From contig JAIRJW010000027.1 of NCBI GenBank assembly GCA_031260455.1, positions 43,661-107,660 of the forward strand: a DNA stretch of 64,000 nucleotides, written 5' to 3'. The notes beneath the pieces were generated by a model, which was not told where the DNA came from, searched no databases, and saw only the letters and a list, made by a program, of their open reading frames with translations. Every line of letters begins with the position of its first letter. Position 1 is the first letter of the stretch. This document shows positions 18,035 to 27,088 of this stretch, piece by piece. Source of the stretch: Fluviicola sp. GTDB taxonomy: Bacteria; Bacteroidota; Bacteroidia; Flavobacteriales_D; Crocinitomicaceae. The translations under genes were made by a program, and so were the position numbers.

Positions 18035-20644
18035 ATGAAAAAATGCAATGCATATATTCTGGATTTCAATGAAATTGATCAAAAATCACATTCACTTGTC
18101 GGAGGGAAAGGAGCTAATCTTGGTGAATTATACCAAATAGGAGAGGAGGTACAGGTTCCTGATGGCTTTTGTATCACTACCGAAGCATACCGTAAAATGA
18201 CTGAAAATCATCTGGAATTGAATCGTTTATTAAATGAATTAAACCAGTTTCAGGCAAAGGACCGAAAAGCTATCACCAAAATAAGTTCTCAGATTCGCCA
18301 AACGATTGTAAACATCCGAATCCCGGAAGAATTGACTAAAGCCATTACAGAACGAATTCACATTTTTGGGGAACAGCAGGCTTATGCCGTCCGGTCCAGT
18401 GCTACAGCAGAAGATCTTCCAACAGCTTCTTTTGCCGGTCAGCAGGATACTTTTCTGAATGTCATCGGAAAAGAAGCCATCCTGCAGCACATCAGTCAAT
18501 GCTGGGCATCCTTGTTCACAGACAGGGCTGTTATTTACCGGATTCAAAACGGTTTCGGTCACTCCAACATCTGGCTTTCGGTGATTATTCAGAAAATGGT
18601 TTTTCCGCAGGTATCCGGAATTCTGTTTACCGCAGACCCCGTCACTTCCAGCAGAACGGTTTCATCCATTGATGCGGGTTACGGTTTGGGAGAAGCACTT
18701 GTATCCGGCCTGATTAATGCAGATAACTACCAGATCCAAAACGGGAAACTGATCGGTAAAACCATTTCAGTCAAGAAATCGGCTATTTATGCGCTGAAAA
18801 ACGGAGGAACAATAGAACAGGAACTTGAATCCGGATTACAACACAGCCAGGCTTTGACAGATGAACAAATTTTACAGATCGAACGCATCGGCAGGAAAAT
18901 CGAAGCTCATTTCGACTGCCCGCAAGACATAGAATGGTGTCTGGCTGACGGTACTTTTTACGTGGTACAGAGCCGCCCGGTCACGACCTTGTTTCCCATC
19001 CCGAAAACATCTGATCCCGGGAATCATGTTTATGTATCTGTCGGACACCAGCAAATGATGACGGATGCGATGAAACCTTTGGGCTTATCTGTGTGGCAAT
19101 TATCAACTTCCCACCCGATGCACCTGGCAGGCGGAAGGCTATTTCTCGAAATTACTAAGCAACTGACTTCACAAGCGGGACGGGAAATCCTTTTGAATAC
19201 GCTGGGAAAATCTGACCCGCTTTCAAAAGATGCTTTAATGCATATCATGGAACGAAACATCATTCCACTTACACAGGATAAAAATCAGGAATCCCCAACA
19301 GCCGGTAACAAACTGACTTCTCCGGCGATCATCCGGAACGATCCGAAACTTGTTACCGGTTTGATTCGGCAAAACATGGAATCCATTAATACCCTGAAGC
19401 AGCAAATTCAAGCGAAATCGGGATCAGAACTGATGGATTTCATCCTGGAAGACCTGAACAAATTAAAGCAAATACTCTTCGATCCTCAAAGTTTTGCCGC
19501 GCTGATGGCCGGAATCAATGCTTCAGCCTGGATCAATTTCAATATGCAGGAATGGCTGGGCGAAAAGAATGCTGCAGATGCACTTTCCCAATCCCTGGAT
19601 AATAATGTGACTTCCGAAATGGGATTAGCATTGCTGGACGTTGCAGATGTGATCCGTCCGTTTCCGGAGGTTGTTGCATTTTTACAACAGACGAAGGATG
19701 AGCACTTTTTGGACCAATTACCGGCTTATCCAGGTGGAAACACTGCGCGGGAAGCAATTGAAAACTACCTCGACAAATACGGTATGCGCTGTCCGGGTGA
19801 GATCGACATAACCAAAACGCGCTGGAGCGAAAACCCTGTAACACTTGTGCCATTGATTCTCAGTAATATCCAAAACTTCAAACCGGGTGAAAGCAAGCGA
19901 AAGTTTGAACAGGGAAGAGGAGAAGCTTTGGAAAAAGAACGGAGCTTACTGGACCGGTTGAAACAACTTCCCGGAGGGGAAGAAAAAGTAGAAGAAACCA
20001 GAGAAAAGATCGCACAACTCCGGATTTTCAGCGGTTACCGTGAATTTCCCAAATATATCATGATTAATCGCTTCTTTGTTTACAAACAATCCATCTTAAA
20101 GGAGGCTGAAAAACTAGTGTCTGAAAATGTTATTTCTGAAAAAGAAGCTGTTTTCTATCTTACTTTTCATGAACTGTATAAGGCCTTGCAAATCCGGCAA
20201 GTTGACCGGCAGCTCATCCATAAACGAAAAGAAGATTTCAGAAACTATGAAAAACTCACTCCACCTCGCTTCCTGGTGTCTGATGGTGAAATCATCACTG
20301 GTCGTTACAAACGTGAAGATCTCCCTGAAAATGCACTTGCTGGCTTAGCGGTTTCCTCCGGAGTAATTGAGGGAAGAGCGCGTGTTATCCTGGACATGAA
20401 GGAAGCCAATATCGAAGACAGCGATATCCTGGTCACCCGATTTACCGACCCCAGCTGGACACCATTATTTGTTTCTGTCAAAGGATTAGTTACCGAAGTT
20501 GGCGGATTAATGACCCACGGAGCAGTCATCGCCCGGGAATATGGCTTACCAGCAGTGGTGGGTGTGGAAAATGCCTGTCAGCTGATCCCGGACGGACAGC
20601 GAATCCGGGTGAATGGAAGTGAAGGATGGGTAGAGATTTTGTAA
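18035..20644 (+). CDS. rph: Rifampicin phosphotransferase-like PEP-synthase-family enzyme
   Basis: 869 aa. The N-terminal ATP-grasp domain has LVGGKGANLGEL, PDGFCITTEAY and RSSATAEDLPTASFAGQQDT. A long middle region follows (about 330-740), and the C-terminal swivelling domain carries GGLMTHGAVIAREYGLPAV with the phospho-His at residue 828. Length and order match rifampicin phosphotransferases (about 865 aa), which use ATP to phosphorylate and inactivate rifamycins. PEP synthases are shorter and differ in the C-terminal domain. Without a tree, a related dikinase with another substrate remains possible. It is coupled to an upstream MarR gene. Confidence 0.82.
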   Translation: MKKCNAYILDFNEIDQKSHSLVGGKGANLGELYQIGEEVQVPDGFCITTEAYRKMTENHLELNRLLNELNQFQAKDRKAITKISSQIRQTIVNIRIPEELTKAITERIHIFGEQQAYAVRSSATAEDLPTASFAGQQDTFLNVIGKEAILQHISQCWASLFTDRAVIYRIQNGFGHSNIWLSVIIQKMVFPQVSGILFTADPVTSSRTVSSIDAGYGLGEALVSGLINADNYQIQNGKLIGKTISVKKSAIYALKNGGTIEQELESGLQHSQALTDEQILQIERIGRKIEAHFDCPQDIEWCLADGTFYVVQSRPVTTLFPIPKTSDPGNHVYVSVGHQQMMTDAMKPLGLSVWQLSTSHPMHLAGGRLFLEITKQLTSQAGREILLNTLGKSDPLSKDALMHIMERNIIPLTQDKNQESPTAGNKLTSPAIIRNDPKLVTGLIRQNMESINTLKQQIQAKSGSELMDFILEDLNKLKQILFDPQSFAALMAGINASAWINFNMQEWLGEKNAADALSQSLDNNVTSEMGLALLDVADVIRPFPEVVAFLQQTKDEHFLDQLPAYPGGNTAREAIENYLDKYGMRCPGEIDITKTRWSENPVTLVPLILSNIQNFKPGESKRKFEQGRGEALEKERSLLDRLKQLPGGEEKVEETREKIAQLRIFSGYREFPKYIMINRFFVYKQSILKEAEKLVSENVISEKEAVFYLTFHELYKALQIRQVDRQLIHKRKEDFRNYEKLTPPRFLVSDGEIITGRYKREDLPENALAGLAVSSGVIEGRARVILDMKEANIEDSDILVTRFTDPSWTPLFVSVKGLVTEVGGLMTHGAVIAREYGLPAVVGVENACQLIPDGQRIRVNGSEGWVEIL

Positions 20645-21000
20645 AGGAATATCAGATATTGAACAATTCCTATTTATTCGATAGAATATATGGAAAAATA
20701 ATTTGCAATTTGCTTGCGTTTCTTGGAAAGAGAGCTTTATTTTGCAGTATCAATTCAAACAAAATGATTCAGAAAAGCTTCACGCGGATTTTACCTGATG
20801 AGGATTTCCGGACGGTAAAATTGTGTGCTGTTTTGATTGAAATCGGGAAGAAATATGAATGAAGCCAATGTAAAACAGGTTGCAGCAGTGTGGCTGGATA
20901 AGCAGGGAGTACTTCCGGCCATTGGGAACGGGGAAAAGCTATGTATTCAGAATAACGCAATAGTGAAAAATTTAAGGTGTAAGAATTCAATTCGCCATTC
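20645..21000 (+). other. Intergenic region upstream of the sulfate operon
   Basis: 356 bases without a convincing gene. Two consecutive short frames (32 codons from 20764 and about 49 codons from 20857) overlap in ATGAATG style but match no family I know. No TAnnTTTG promoter with good spacing and no riboswitch fold was recognised, although the sulfate operon must be transcribed from here. Confidence 0.4.
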
Positions 21001-22329
21001 ATGAGAGGTTCCGATTTGAAAAATTTTTTCCCGATTCTCCTAAAAACCGACGGACTGAATGTATTGCTGGTAGGAGGCGCTGAACTTGCGTTGCAAAAGT
21101 TGGGAATCCTGCTGAACCATTCACCGGAAACAAATGTATTGGTTGTAGCAAAAGAATACACGGATGCCTTTATTCTTTTTGCCGAACAGCATGAAAATGT
21201 TTTCCTTGAAACCCGTGAATTTGATCGCAGGGATATCCATGGAAAGCAACTGGTGATCACAACGGTGAGTAACGGCGATCTGTCGGAGGAAATCATGAAT
21301 TTGTCTAACGATGCGGGAATTCTGTATCATGCGGCAAAACAACCCGAATTGAGTTCGTTTTATTTTGAAACGAAAATATGGAAGGAACAGTTTAAAGGAG
21401 AGATTATTACAGATTCAAAATCAGCTATTTTGATAAAAAGACCCTGGTACTTTTTTTCTCCGATTAAATTATTGCTTTATCTTTTGGGAACGCTGGGAGT
21501 GATGCTCACCGGACACCTGTTTTTTACGCTGATTCCGCTGGACAGCATCTGGGATGCGGCATCGTTTGCAATTGATTCTTTGACATTTGATTTTATCTAT
21601 TTCATTCTTGCCGGATTTATTGCACAAATGATCGATGGAGCACTGGGAATGGCTTATGGAGTGAGTGCAACTACCTTCCTGCTTTCATTGGGAATTTCTC
21701 CGGCTATTTCGAGTATGGCGGTTCATGCTTCGGAGATTTTCACTAGTGGAGTTTCAGGAGTTATGCACCTGCGTTTCGGGAATGTGAACACGCGGCTTTT
21801 CAAATCCCTGTTGGTCCCGGGAGTGATCGGAGCGATCCTGGGGGCATACGTGCTGTCTGAGTTTGAATCATACAATAATATTATCAAACCGGTTGTGAGT
21901 GCTTATACACTGTTTCTTGGTGCTTTGATTATTTACAAGGTAATCCGTAAAAAACAGGCACGAAAAAAAGTCTCCAAAGCAGGATGGCTGGGATTCTTGG
22001 GAGGATTTCTGGATTCGATTGGCGGCGGCGGTTGGGGACCGGTAGTTTCTTCCACCCTGATAGCAAGGGGAAAACACCCGCGAATGATTGTCGGATCTGT
22101 GAATTTAGCTGAGTTTTTTGTTTCTTTGGCGAGCTCATTTACTTTTTTTACGGTAATCGGCGCTTCACATGTCTGGCAGCCGATTTTGGGCCTGATTTCA
22201 GGAGGAGTTTGCGCTGCTCCGATTGCAGCTTATCTGGCTTCAAAACTCAATATCAAAGCTCTGATGCTTTTTGTGGGAATTGTAGTCGTGATAGTGAGTT
22301 TGCGCAATTTTTTGACATTGTTATTCTAA
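21001..22329 (+). CDS. Siroheme-synthase-like Rossmann domain fused to a TSUP (TauE/SafE) permease
   Basis: 442 aa in two parts. Residues about 1-145 resemble the precorrin-2 dehydrogenase (CysG N-terminal) fold: NVLLVGGAELALQKLGILL followed by LVVAKEY and LVITTVSN. From about 155 there are roughly eight membrane helices of the TSUP family with LAGFIAQMIDGALGMAYGV and the second repeat FLGGFLDSIGGGGWGPVV. TSUP permeases move sulfite, sulfate or organosulfonates. It is first in an operon with cysH, cysD and cysN, so a sulfur-oxyanion transporter linked to assimilation is inferred. Whether the soluble domain is catalytic is unclear. Confidence 0.85.
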   Translation: MRGSDLKNFFPILLKTDGLNVLLVGGAELALQKLGILLNHSPETNVLVVAKEYTDAFILFAEQHENVFLETREFDRRDIHGKQLVITTVSNGDLSEEIMNLSNDAGILYHAAKQPELSSFYFETKIWKEQFKGEIITDSKSAILIKRPWYFFSPIKLLLYLLGTLGVMLTGHLFFTLIPLDSIWDAASFAIDSLTFDFIYFILAGFIAQMIDGALGMAYGVSATTFLLSLGISPAISSMAVHASEIFTSGVSGVMHLRFGNVNTRLFKSLLVPGVIGAILGAYVLSEFESYNNIIKPVVSAYTLFLGALIIYKVIRKKQARKKVSKAGWLGFLGGFLDSIGGGGWGPVVSSTLIARGKHPRMIVGSVNLAEFFVSLASSFTFFTVIGASHVWQPILGLISGGVCAAPIAAYLASKLNIKALMLFVGIVVVIVSLRNFLTLLF

Positions 22330-22333
22330 AAAA

Positions 22334-23020
22334 ATGATTGAGAAAATAAAAGAGATTACGTACAATACATTGGAAGATTACCTGTTTCGCTTGTCTGAGC
22401 TAAAGGATGTACGTATTGCCTTTTCGAGCAGTTTGAGCTGGGAAGACCAGGTAATTACACATGCTATATTCAGTCAGGATTTACCAATTCGTGTTTTTAC
22501 ACTGGATACGGGCCGTTTGTTTCCTGAAACATATAGTGTACTAGAAGCAACCCGGCAGCACTATCAAAAATCGCTGGAAGTATATTTCCCGCAACATGCT
22601 GCCGTAGAGGAACTGGTTACCAAAAAAGGACCGGTCAGCTTTTATGAATCCGTCGAAAATCGCAAAGAATGCTGTTTTATCCGAAAGGTAGAACCGTTGA
22701 ACCGTGCTTTGGAAAATGTTGATATATGGATAACCGGGCTACGGGCAGAGCATTCGGAAAACAGGCAGGAACTTACCCTGGTCGAAGAAGATACCGGAAG
22801 AGGAATTGTAAAAGTTAACCCACTGGTACACTGGAGCCTGGAAGAAGTGAAAGCTTATGTGAAAAAGCATCATATTCCGGGCAATGTTCTGCAGGATCGT
22901 GGTTTTGTAAGTTTGGGCTGTCAACCGTGTACGAGAGCAATCCGGAAAGGGGAACTGTTCCGGTCAGGAAGATGGTGGTGGGAAGACAATTCGAAAAAGG
23001 AGTGCGGTTTGCATGGTTAA
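22334..23020 (+). CDS. cysH: Assimilatory adenylyl-sulfate (APS/PAPS) reductase
   Basis: 228 aa. It reduces APS or PAPS to sulfite with thioredoxin. The C-terminal KKECGLHG carries the catalytic Cys. The cysteines in RKECCFIRK and LGCQPCT are the four ligands of a [4Fe-4S] cluster, which points to the APS-using class rather than the cluster-free E. coli PAPS enzyme. FSSSLSWEDQV is the PP-loop region. It starts 4 bases after the TSUP fusion gene and precedes cysDN. No cysC-like APS kinase is in the window, which agrees with APS being the substrate. Confidence 0.93.
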   Translation: MIEKIKEITYNTLEDYLFRLSELKDVRIAFSSSLSWEDQVITHAIFSQDLPIRVFTLDTGRLFPETYSVLEATRQHYQKSLEVYFPQHAAVEELVTKKGPVSFYESVENRKECCFIRKVEPLNRALENVDIWITGLRAEHSENRQELTLVEEDTGRGIVKVNPLVHWSLEEVKAYVKKHHIPGNVLQDRGFVSLGCQPCTRAIRKGELFRSGRWWWEDNSKKECGLHG

Positions 23021-23065
23021 ATACGAATAATGAATTGAAAAATGATTTTAATTATTAGGAATTAA

Positions 23066-23965
23066 ATGAGCGATTATTTAGATGAACTGGAGGCGGAAGC
23101 CATTTACATTTTGAGGGAGGTTGCAGGACAATTTGACCGGCCAGCCCTGTTGTTTTCAGGTGGAAAAGACAGTATTTGCCTGGTGCATCTGGCTTTAAAA
23201 GCATTTCGTCCCGGGAAATTCCCGTTTCCACTGGTTCACATTGACACAGGGCACAATTTTCAGGAAGCGCTCGATTTCAGAGATCGTCTTGTCGCTGAAA
23301 CAGGTGAGCACCTGATTGTTCGCAAGGTGGAAGACACCATTGCTAAAAACCGCTTGCAGGATGCACGTGGGAAGTTTCCGAGCAGAAATGCACTTCAGAC
23401 AAATACACTGCTGGAAACGATCGAAGAGTTTGAATTTGATGCTTGTATTGGCGGAGCCAGACGTGACGAAGAGAAGGCAAGAGCAAAAGAACGTGTCTTT
23501 TCCGTTCGGGATGAATTCGGACAATGGGACCCCAAATTACAACGACCTGAGTTGTGGAGCATCTACAACGGGAAAATCCACAAAGGAGAAAACGTACGGG
23601 TATTTCCAATCAGTAACTGGACAGAGCTGGACGTATGGAATTACATTCAACGGGAAAATATTCAGCTGCCGGAGATTTATTTTACACATGAGCGCGAGTG
23701 TGTTCTGACGGAAAACGGACAGCTGATGGCAAATAATGCGTTCCTGAATCTGGACGAAAGCGATGTTTCCGTGACCCGAAAAGTGCGTTACCGCACGGTT
23801 GGAGATATGACTTGTACTGCAGCAGTGGAAAGTGAAGCCTTTACGGTTGAAGATATCATTGCAGAAATCCGGAATGCGAAAATTTCCGAGCGTGGAGCAA
23901 CGCGCATGGACGACAGAATCTCCGAGGCAGCAATGGAAGACAGAAAGAAGGGAGGATATTTTTAA
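23066..23965 (+). CDS. cysD: Sulfate adenylyltransferase subunit 2
   Basis: 299 aa. N-type ATP-pyrophosphatase that makes APS from ATP and sulfate together with CysN. The PP-loop SGGKDSICLVHLALKAF is near residue 32, with HIDTGHNFQE and GGARRDEEKARAKER further on. The C-terminal RISEAAMEDRKKGGYF is highly typical. It lies in the operon between cysH and cysN, 45 bases after cysH. Confidence 0.97.
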   Translation: MSDYLDELEAEAIYILREVAGQFDRPALLFSGGKDSICLVHLALKAFRPGKFPFPLVHIDTGHNFQEALDFRDRLVAETGEHLIVRKVEDTIAKNRLQDARGKFPSRNALQTNTLLETIEEFEFDACIGGARRDEEKARAKERVFSVRDEFGQWDPKLQRPELWSIYNGKIHKGENVRVFPISNWTELDVWNYIQRENIQLPEIYFTHERECVLTENGQLMANNAFLNLDESDVSVTRKVRYRTVGDMTCTAAVESEAFTVEDIIAEIRNAKISERGATRMDDRISEAAMEDRKKGGYF

Positions 23966-23980
23966 AGACATTAATAATCG

Positions 23981-24014
23981 ATTATCAATATTACAAGAGT
24001 AACTACTTGATAAT
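23981..24014 (+). repeat. Hairpin between cysD and cysN
   Basis: ATTATCAA (23981-23988) and TTGATAAT (24007-24014) are complementary arms around an 18-base loop in the 79-base AT-rich gap. No U-tract follows, so it is not a classical terminator. It could affect mRNA stability within the operon. Confidence 0.4.
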
Positions 24015-24044
24015 TAATATACTGATAATTTCCAATTCAAAAAT

Positions 24045-25289
24045 ATGGATTTATTACGATTTTTCACAGCAGGAAATGTAGATGATGGAAAAAGTACGCT
24101 AATTGGGCGTTTACTTTATGATAGTGAATCAATTTCCACAGATGTGATAGAAACACTGACACGTCAAAGTAAAAGCACAGGAGAAAATGCTGCGATTGAT
24201 CTGGCTTTGCTCACAGATGGCCTGCGTGCAGAGCGTGAACAGGGAATTACCATCGATGTGGCCTACAAATATTTTTCAACACAAAACCGGAAGTTTATCA
24301 TTGCAGATACACCCGGGCATACCCAGTACACGAGGAATATGTTCACCGGAGCCTCTACGGCGCAGCTGGCAATTATCCTGGTAGATGCACGAAACGGAAT
24401 TACGGACCAAACCAAGCGACACAGCATTATTTCAGCTGTTTTGGGAATTCCGAAAGTGCTGGTTTGTATTAATAAAATGGATCTGGTTTCATACAGTGAA
24501 GAACGTTTCAATGAAATTGTGTCCGACTACCGTTTCTTTGCAAAACTAATTGGTTTGAAAACAGTGGATTTTATTCCTGCATCAGCACTGAATGGTGACA
24601 ACGTGGTGCACGCAAGTTCCAATCTTTCATGGTATAAAGGATTACCTTTGTTATCTTACCTGGAAACAGTTGACGTTAACAGAACAGATGGTTTTAATGA
24701 GGCCCGTTTTCAGGTACAGTATGTCATTCGCCCCCAGACGGAAGCTTTGCACGATTATCGCGGATATGCCGGGAATATTTTGAGCGGATCATTTCAAACT
24801 GGTGATGAAGTAACTATTTTACCTTCCGGACTGACGAGTAAAATTTCAGCGATTGAGTCCGGTCTGAAAGAAGTTGCTTCTGCAAGGAAAAACCAACCGG
24901 TCGTATTACACCTGAAAGATGACCTGGATATTAGCCGGGGAAATACAATCGTTCTTTCGTCCGCATTGCCTGTAACAGATAAAACTGTTGAAGCGACAAT
25001 TTGCTGGATGGACAACCAGGAGTTTCAGCCGGGACATAAATTGCTCCTGCAGCAAAGCAGTTTCAGAACCAAAGCAGCTATTCGCGAAATTTATTCGAAA
25101 ATCGACATTCACAGTTTCCAGGACCTGGAAAGTAACGGAGAATTGAAACTGAATGAATTGGCAAAAGTACGGATCCAGCTGGCAGAAGCAATCAGTTACG
25201 ATGTTTTTGAAAAACAGATTCAAACAGGAGCATTTATCCTGATTAATGAAAATACGAACAATACGGTGGCTGCTGGTGTAATCCGTTGA
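24045..25289 (+). CDS. cysN: Sulfate adenylyltransferase subunit 1 (GTPase)
   Basis: 414 aa EF-Tu-like GTPase that drives APS synthesis with CysD. G-motifs are visible: GNVDDGKSTL (P-loop), DTPGHTQY (G3) and NKMD (G4), followed by two beta-barrel domains. It ends at about 414 residues, with no APS-kinase (CysC) fusion. It is the last gene of the sulfate operon and is closed by a strong bidirectional terminator. Confidence 0.96.
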   Translation: MDLLRFFTAGNVDDGKSTLIGRLLYDSESISTDVIETLTRQSKSTGENAAIDLALLTDGLRAEREQGITIDVAYKYFSTQNRKFIIADTPGHTQYTRNMFTGASTAQLAIILVDARNGITDQTKRHSIISAVLGIPKVLVCINKMDLVSYSEERFNEIVSDYRFFAKLIGLKTVDFIPASALNGDNVVHASSNLSWYKGLPLLSYLETVDVNRTDGFNEARFQVQYVIRPQTEALHDYRGYAGNILSGSFQTGDEVTILPSGLTSKISAIESGLKEVASARKNQPVVLHLKDDLDISRGNTIVLSSALPVTDKTVEATICWMDNQEFQPGHKLLLQQSSFRTKAAIREIYSKIDIHSFQDLESNGELKLNELAKVRIQLAEAISYDVFEKQIQTGAFILINENTNNTVAAGVIR

Positions 25290-25333
25290 TTGAAAGTGCA
25301 GTTTATTCCAAATGCGTTAATGCAGTATTTTTT

Positions 25334-25368
25334 AGTGAAAAGGCTTCTCAACGAGAAGCCTTTTCACT
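25334..25368. terminator. Bidirectional terminator between cysN and the His-rich protein gene
   Basis: A perfect 16-bp stem, AGTGAAAAGGCTTCTC / GAGAAGCCTTTTCACT, surrounds the loop AAC. Its AAAA/TTTT segments give U-rich 3' arms in both directions. It serves the convergent cysN and 25390 genes. Confidence 0.88.
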
Positions 25369-25389
25369 ATTCACTATGTTTAAATTATC

Positions 25390-25830
25390 TTAGTGATTGT
25401 GTCCTTCGCCTTCTCCGTGCTCGTGGTCATGTCCTTCTGTTTCAGAGCACAGTCCTACGATCTGATGGAACACATCGTGCAAAGCGGAAAGTGATTTCGT
25501 GATCTTCTTGTCATTTGCACCGTCTTTGATCGATTTTTGTAATTTTTCGCTGTCTGTTACCAATTGAGCAACCGCTTTTTTCACTTTTTCATTATCAAAA
25601 CCAGCCGGAATTTTGGAAGCTTGCAAAGCTTTAGCTTTTTCAACCATTTCACCGATTCTTGTTTTGATAGGCTCCAGGTTTCCTTCTTCACTCGGGTGGA
25701 ATGTTTGAGACATTACTTTATGAAAGTCCTTCAATTCGTTCCAGTCCTGAAGTTTACTTTGTGCATTGGCTTGATTCATCATTGCTGAGAGACCAAAACC
25801 TACTAATAGTAATAATGCGATCTTTTTCAT
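25390..25830 (-). CDS. Secreted helical protein with His-rich metal-binding tail
   Basis: 146 aa. A signal peptide ends near NQANAQ. The mature domain (about residues 25-128) is helical, with DWNELKDFHKVMSQTFHPSEEG and LSALHDVFHQIVGLC. It resembles small four-helix periplasmic proteins in overall look, though no haem motif is visible. The C-terminus ETEGHDHEHGEGEGHNH is a likely Zn/Cu/Ni-binding tail. A role in metal buffering or sensing in the periplasm is inferred. It has its own promoter element at 25850-25857. Confidence 0.75.
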   Translation of the reverse strand: MKKIALLLLVGFGLSAMMNQANAQSKLQDWNELKDFHKVMSQTFHPSEEGNLEPIKTRIGEMVEKAKALQASKIPAGFDNEKVKKAVAQLVTDSEKLQKSIKDGANDKKITKSLSALHDVFHQIVGLCSETEGHDHEHGEGEGHNH

Positions 25831-25849
25831 GAATTGTTATTTAGTCCGA

Positions 25850-25857
25850 CAAATTTA
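25850..25857 (-). promoter_or_regulatory. Promoter -7 element of the His-rich protein gene
   Basis: CAAATTTA on the plus strand is TAAATTTG on the minus strand, 20 bases before the ATG. Confidence 0.6.
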
Positions 25858-25921
25858 GGGAGGATTTTCAGAAGGAAGCAATTATTTAAAACAAAATTAA
25901 CCGAAAATAAAAAGAATGCGG

Positions 25922-26884
25922 TTATTTTTCCTTCAGACTCAGGAAAACGGGCAAATGATCGGAATAGCCGCCCCGGTAATAATTGCCATCATAGCTGGAA
26001 TTCGGTTTCTGGTTTCCATTCTCAAACGTATACAGCAGTTTCGGATTCTGAACAATGAATGCATTGTTCTGCTCCACTTCCAGTCCTGACTGACCTTGCA
26101 GCAAGCCTTGTGATATGATCAGCTGATCGAAAACGTCCCACTGACGCTCGTGAACAACTGTTCCTAATCCTTTTTTGTGTTCTTCGATCAGCAAGTTAAT
26201 CAGGTCGCCGGATTTTTGCTCATGCTGGCCTTTGGCTCGGAGAATTTCCCGGATGCTCGAATCTTCCGGTGTATCGTTGAAATCACCCATAACGATGATA
26301 TTGGCATCCTTATTGAAATGCAGGATTTCGTCAATTTCCGCCCGAAGCAGCTCAGCTGCTGCATACCGGCGATTTTCGGATTCACGGGTTCCTTCTCTGC
26401 GCGAAGGCCAGTGGTTGACAAAAAAATGGATCTCGTGACCGGAAAGAAGTGTTTTGATGTACAGGATATCCCGCGTTCTGAAATGTGGTTCATCCTCTAT
26501 ATGGACAATCAGTTTGGTTTCCAGTTCCGCTTTCAGAAAACGGCTGTCATAGACAAAAACACAATCAATTCCACGCCGGTCTTCTGAATCGAAATGCACG
26601 ATTTTGTAGGGAGCGGAGCGCAACTGGTCGGTGCGAATCAGGTCTTCCACTACCTGGCGGTTCTCAATCTCCGCCATTCCGAAGGCAAGAGGGGTAGAGT
26701 CGTTAGCCAGGAGCAGAGCTTCCGCCAGCCGGTTGAGTTTTTCACGGTATCGCTCGTCATCCCATCCTTTGTCGCCTTCCGGAGTGAAATCTTCATTTCC
26801 CTGAAGCTCCGGATCATCAAGGGTATCGAAAAGATTTTCGGCGTTGTAAAAAACAATGGGGTGTTTACTGAAATTGTCCGACAT
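25922..26884 (-). CDS. Endonuclease/exonuclease/phosphatase-family hydrolase
   Basis: 320 aa, EEP fold. Metal- and phosphate-binding motifs in order are FYNAENLFDT, MAEIENRQVVEDL, VNHWPSRREGT, GDFNDTPEDSS and YSDHLPVFLSL. No signal peptide was found, so it is cytoplasmic. Substrate (DNA, RNA or a phosphoester) cannot be read from sequence. The internal ATG at 26884 is preferred over 26908 because a perfect -7 element (26906-26913) overlaps the latter. Confidence 0.9.
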   Translation of the reverse strand: MSDNFSKHPIVFYNAENLFDTLDDPELQGNEDFTPEGDKGWDDERYREKLNRLAEALLLANDSTPLAFGMAEIENRQVVEDLIRTDQLRSAPYKIVHFDSEDRRGIDCVFVYDSRFLKAELETKLIVHIEDEPHFRTRDILYIKTLLSGHEIHFFVNHWPSRREGTRESENRRYAAAELLRAEIDEILHFNKDANIIVMGDFNDTPEDSSIREILRAKGQHEQKSGDLINLLIEEHKKGLGTVVHERQWDVFDQLIISQGLLQGQSGLEVEQNNAFIVQNPKLLYTFENGNQKPNSSYDGNYYRGGYSDHLPVFLSLKEK

Positions 26885-26905
26885 GTGTTTGTTTTGAATC
26901 AGAGT

Positions 26906-26913
26906 CAAATATA
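26906..26913 (-). promoter_or_regulatory. Promoter -7 element of the EEP hydrolase
   Basis: CAAATATA on the plus strand is TATATTTG on the minus strand. It overlaps the rejected upstream start codon, so it sets the start at 26884. Confidence 0.65.
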
Positions 26914-27016
26914 AAGTTTAATACCCTTTTCAATCACGGACTGATGTGAAATTTAGCAGTAATAAAGGCTAAATGCTAAAACTATACAAAAAGTAGTACA
27001 TACATTTCTATATCAA

Positions 27017-27030
27017 TATACTTTGGTATA
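27017..27030 (+). promoter_or_regulatory. Palindrome at the HxlR gene promoter, possible operator
   Basis: TATAC-TTTG-GTATA is a perfect inverted repeat lying 58 bases before the HxlR start codon and containing a near-consensus -7 element (TACTTTGG). HxlR proteins are dimeric and often autoregulate, so an operator is plausible but unproven. Confidence 0.45.
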
Positions 27031-27088
27031 CTTGCATCCAGATAATTCCGAATGGTACGTGAATTCGGAATCCGACATTCATAATTAA

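Noticed and set aside
20769..21296. 175-codon minus-strand frame
   Set aside because: Its second half is antisense to the siroheme-like/TSUP gene; Ser/Cys/Arg-rich shadow translation.
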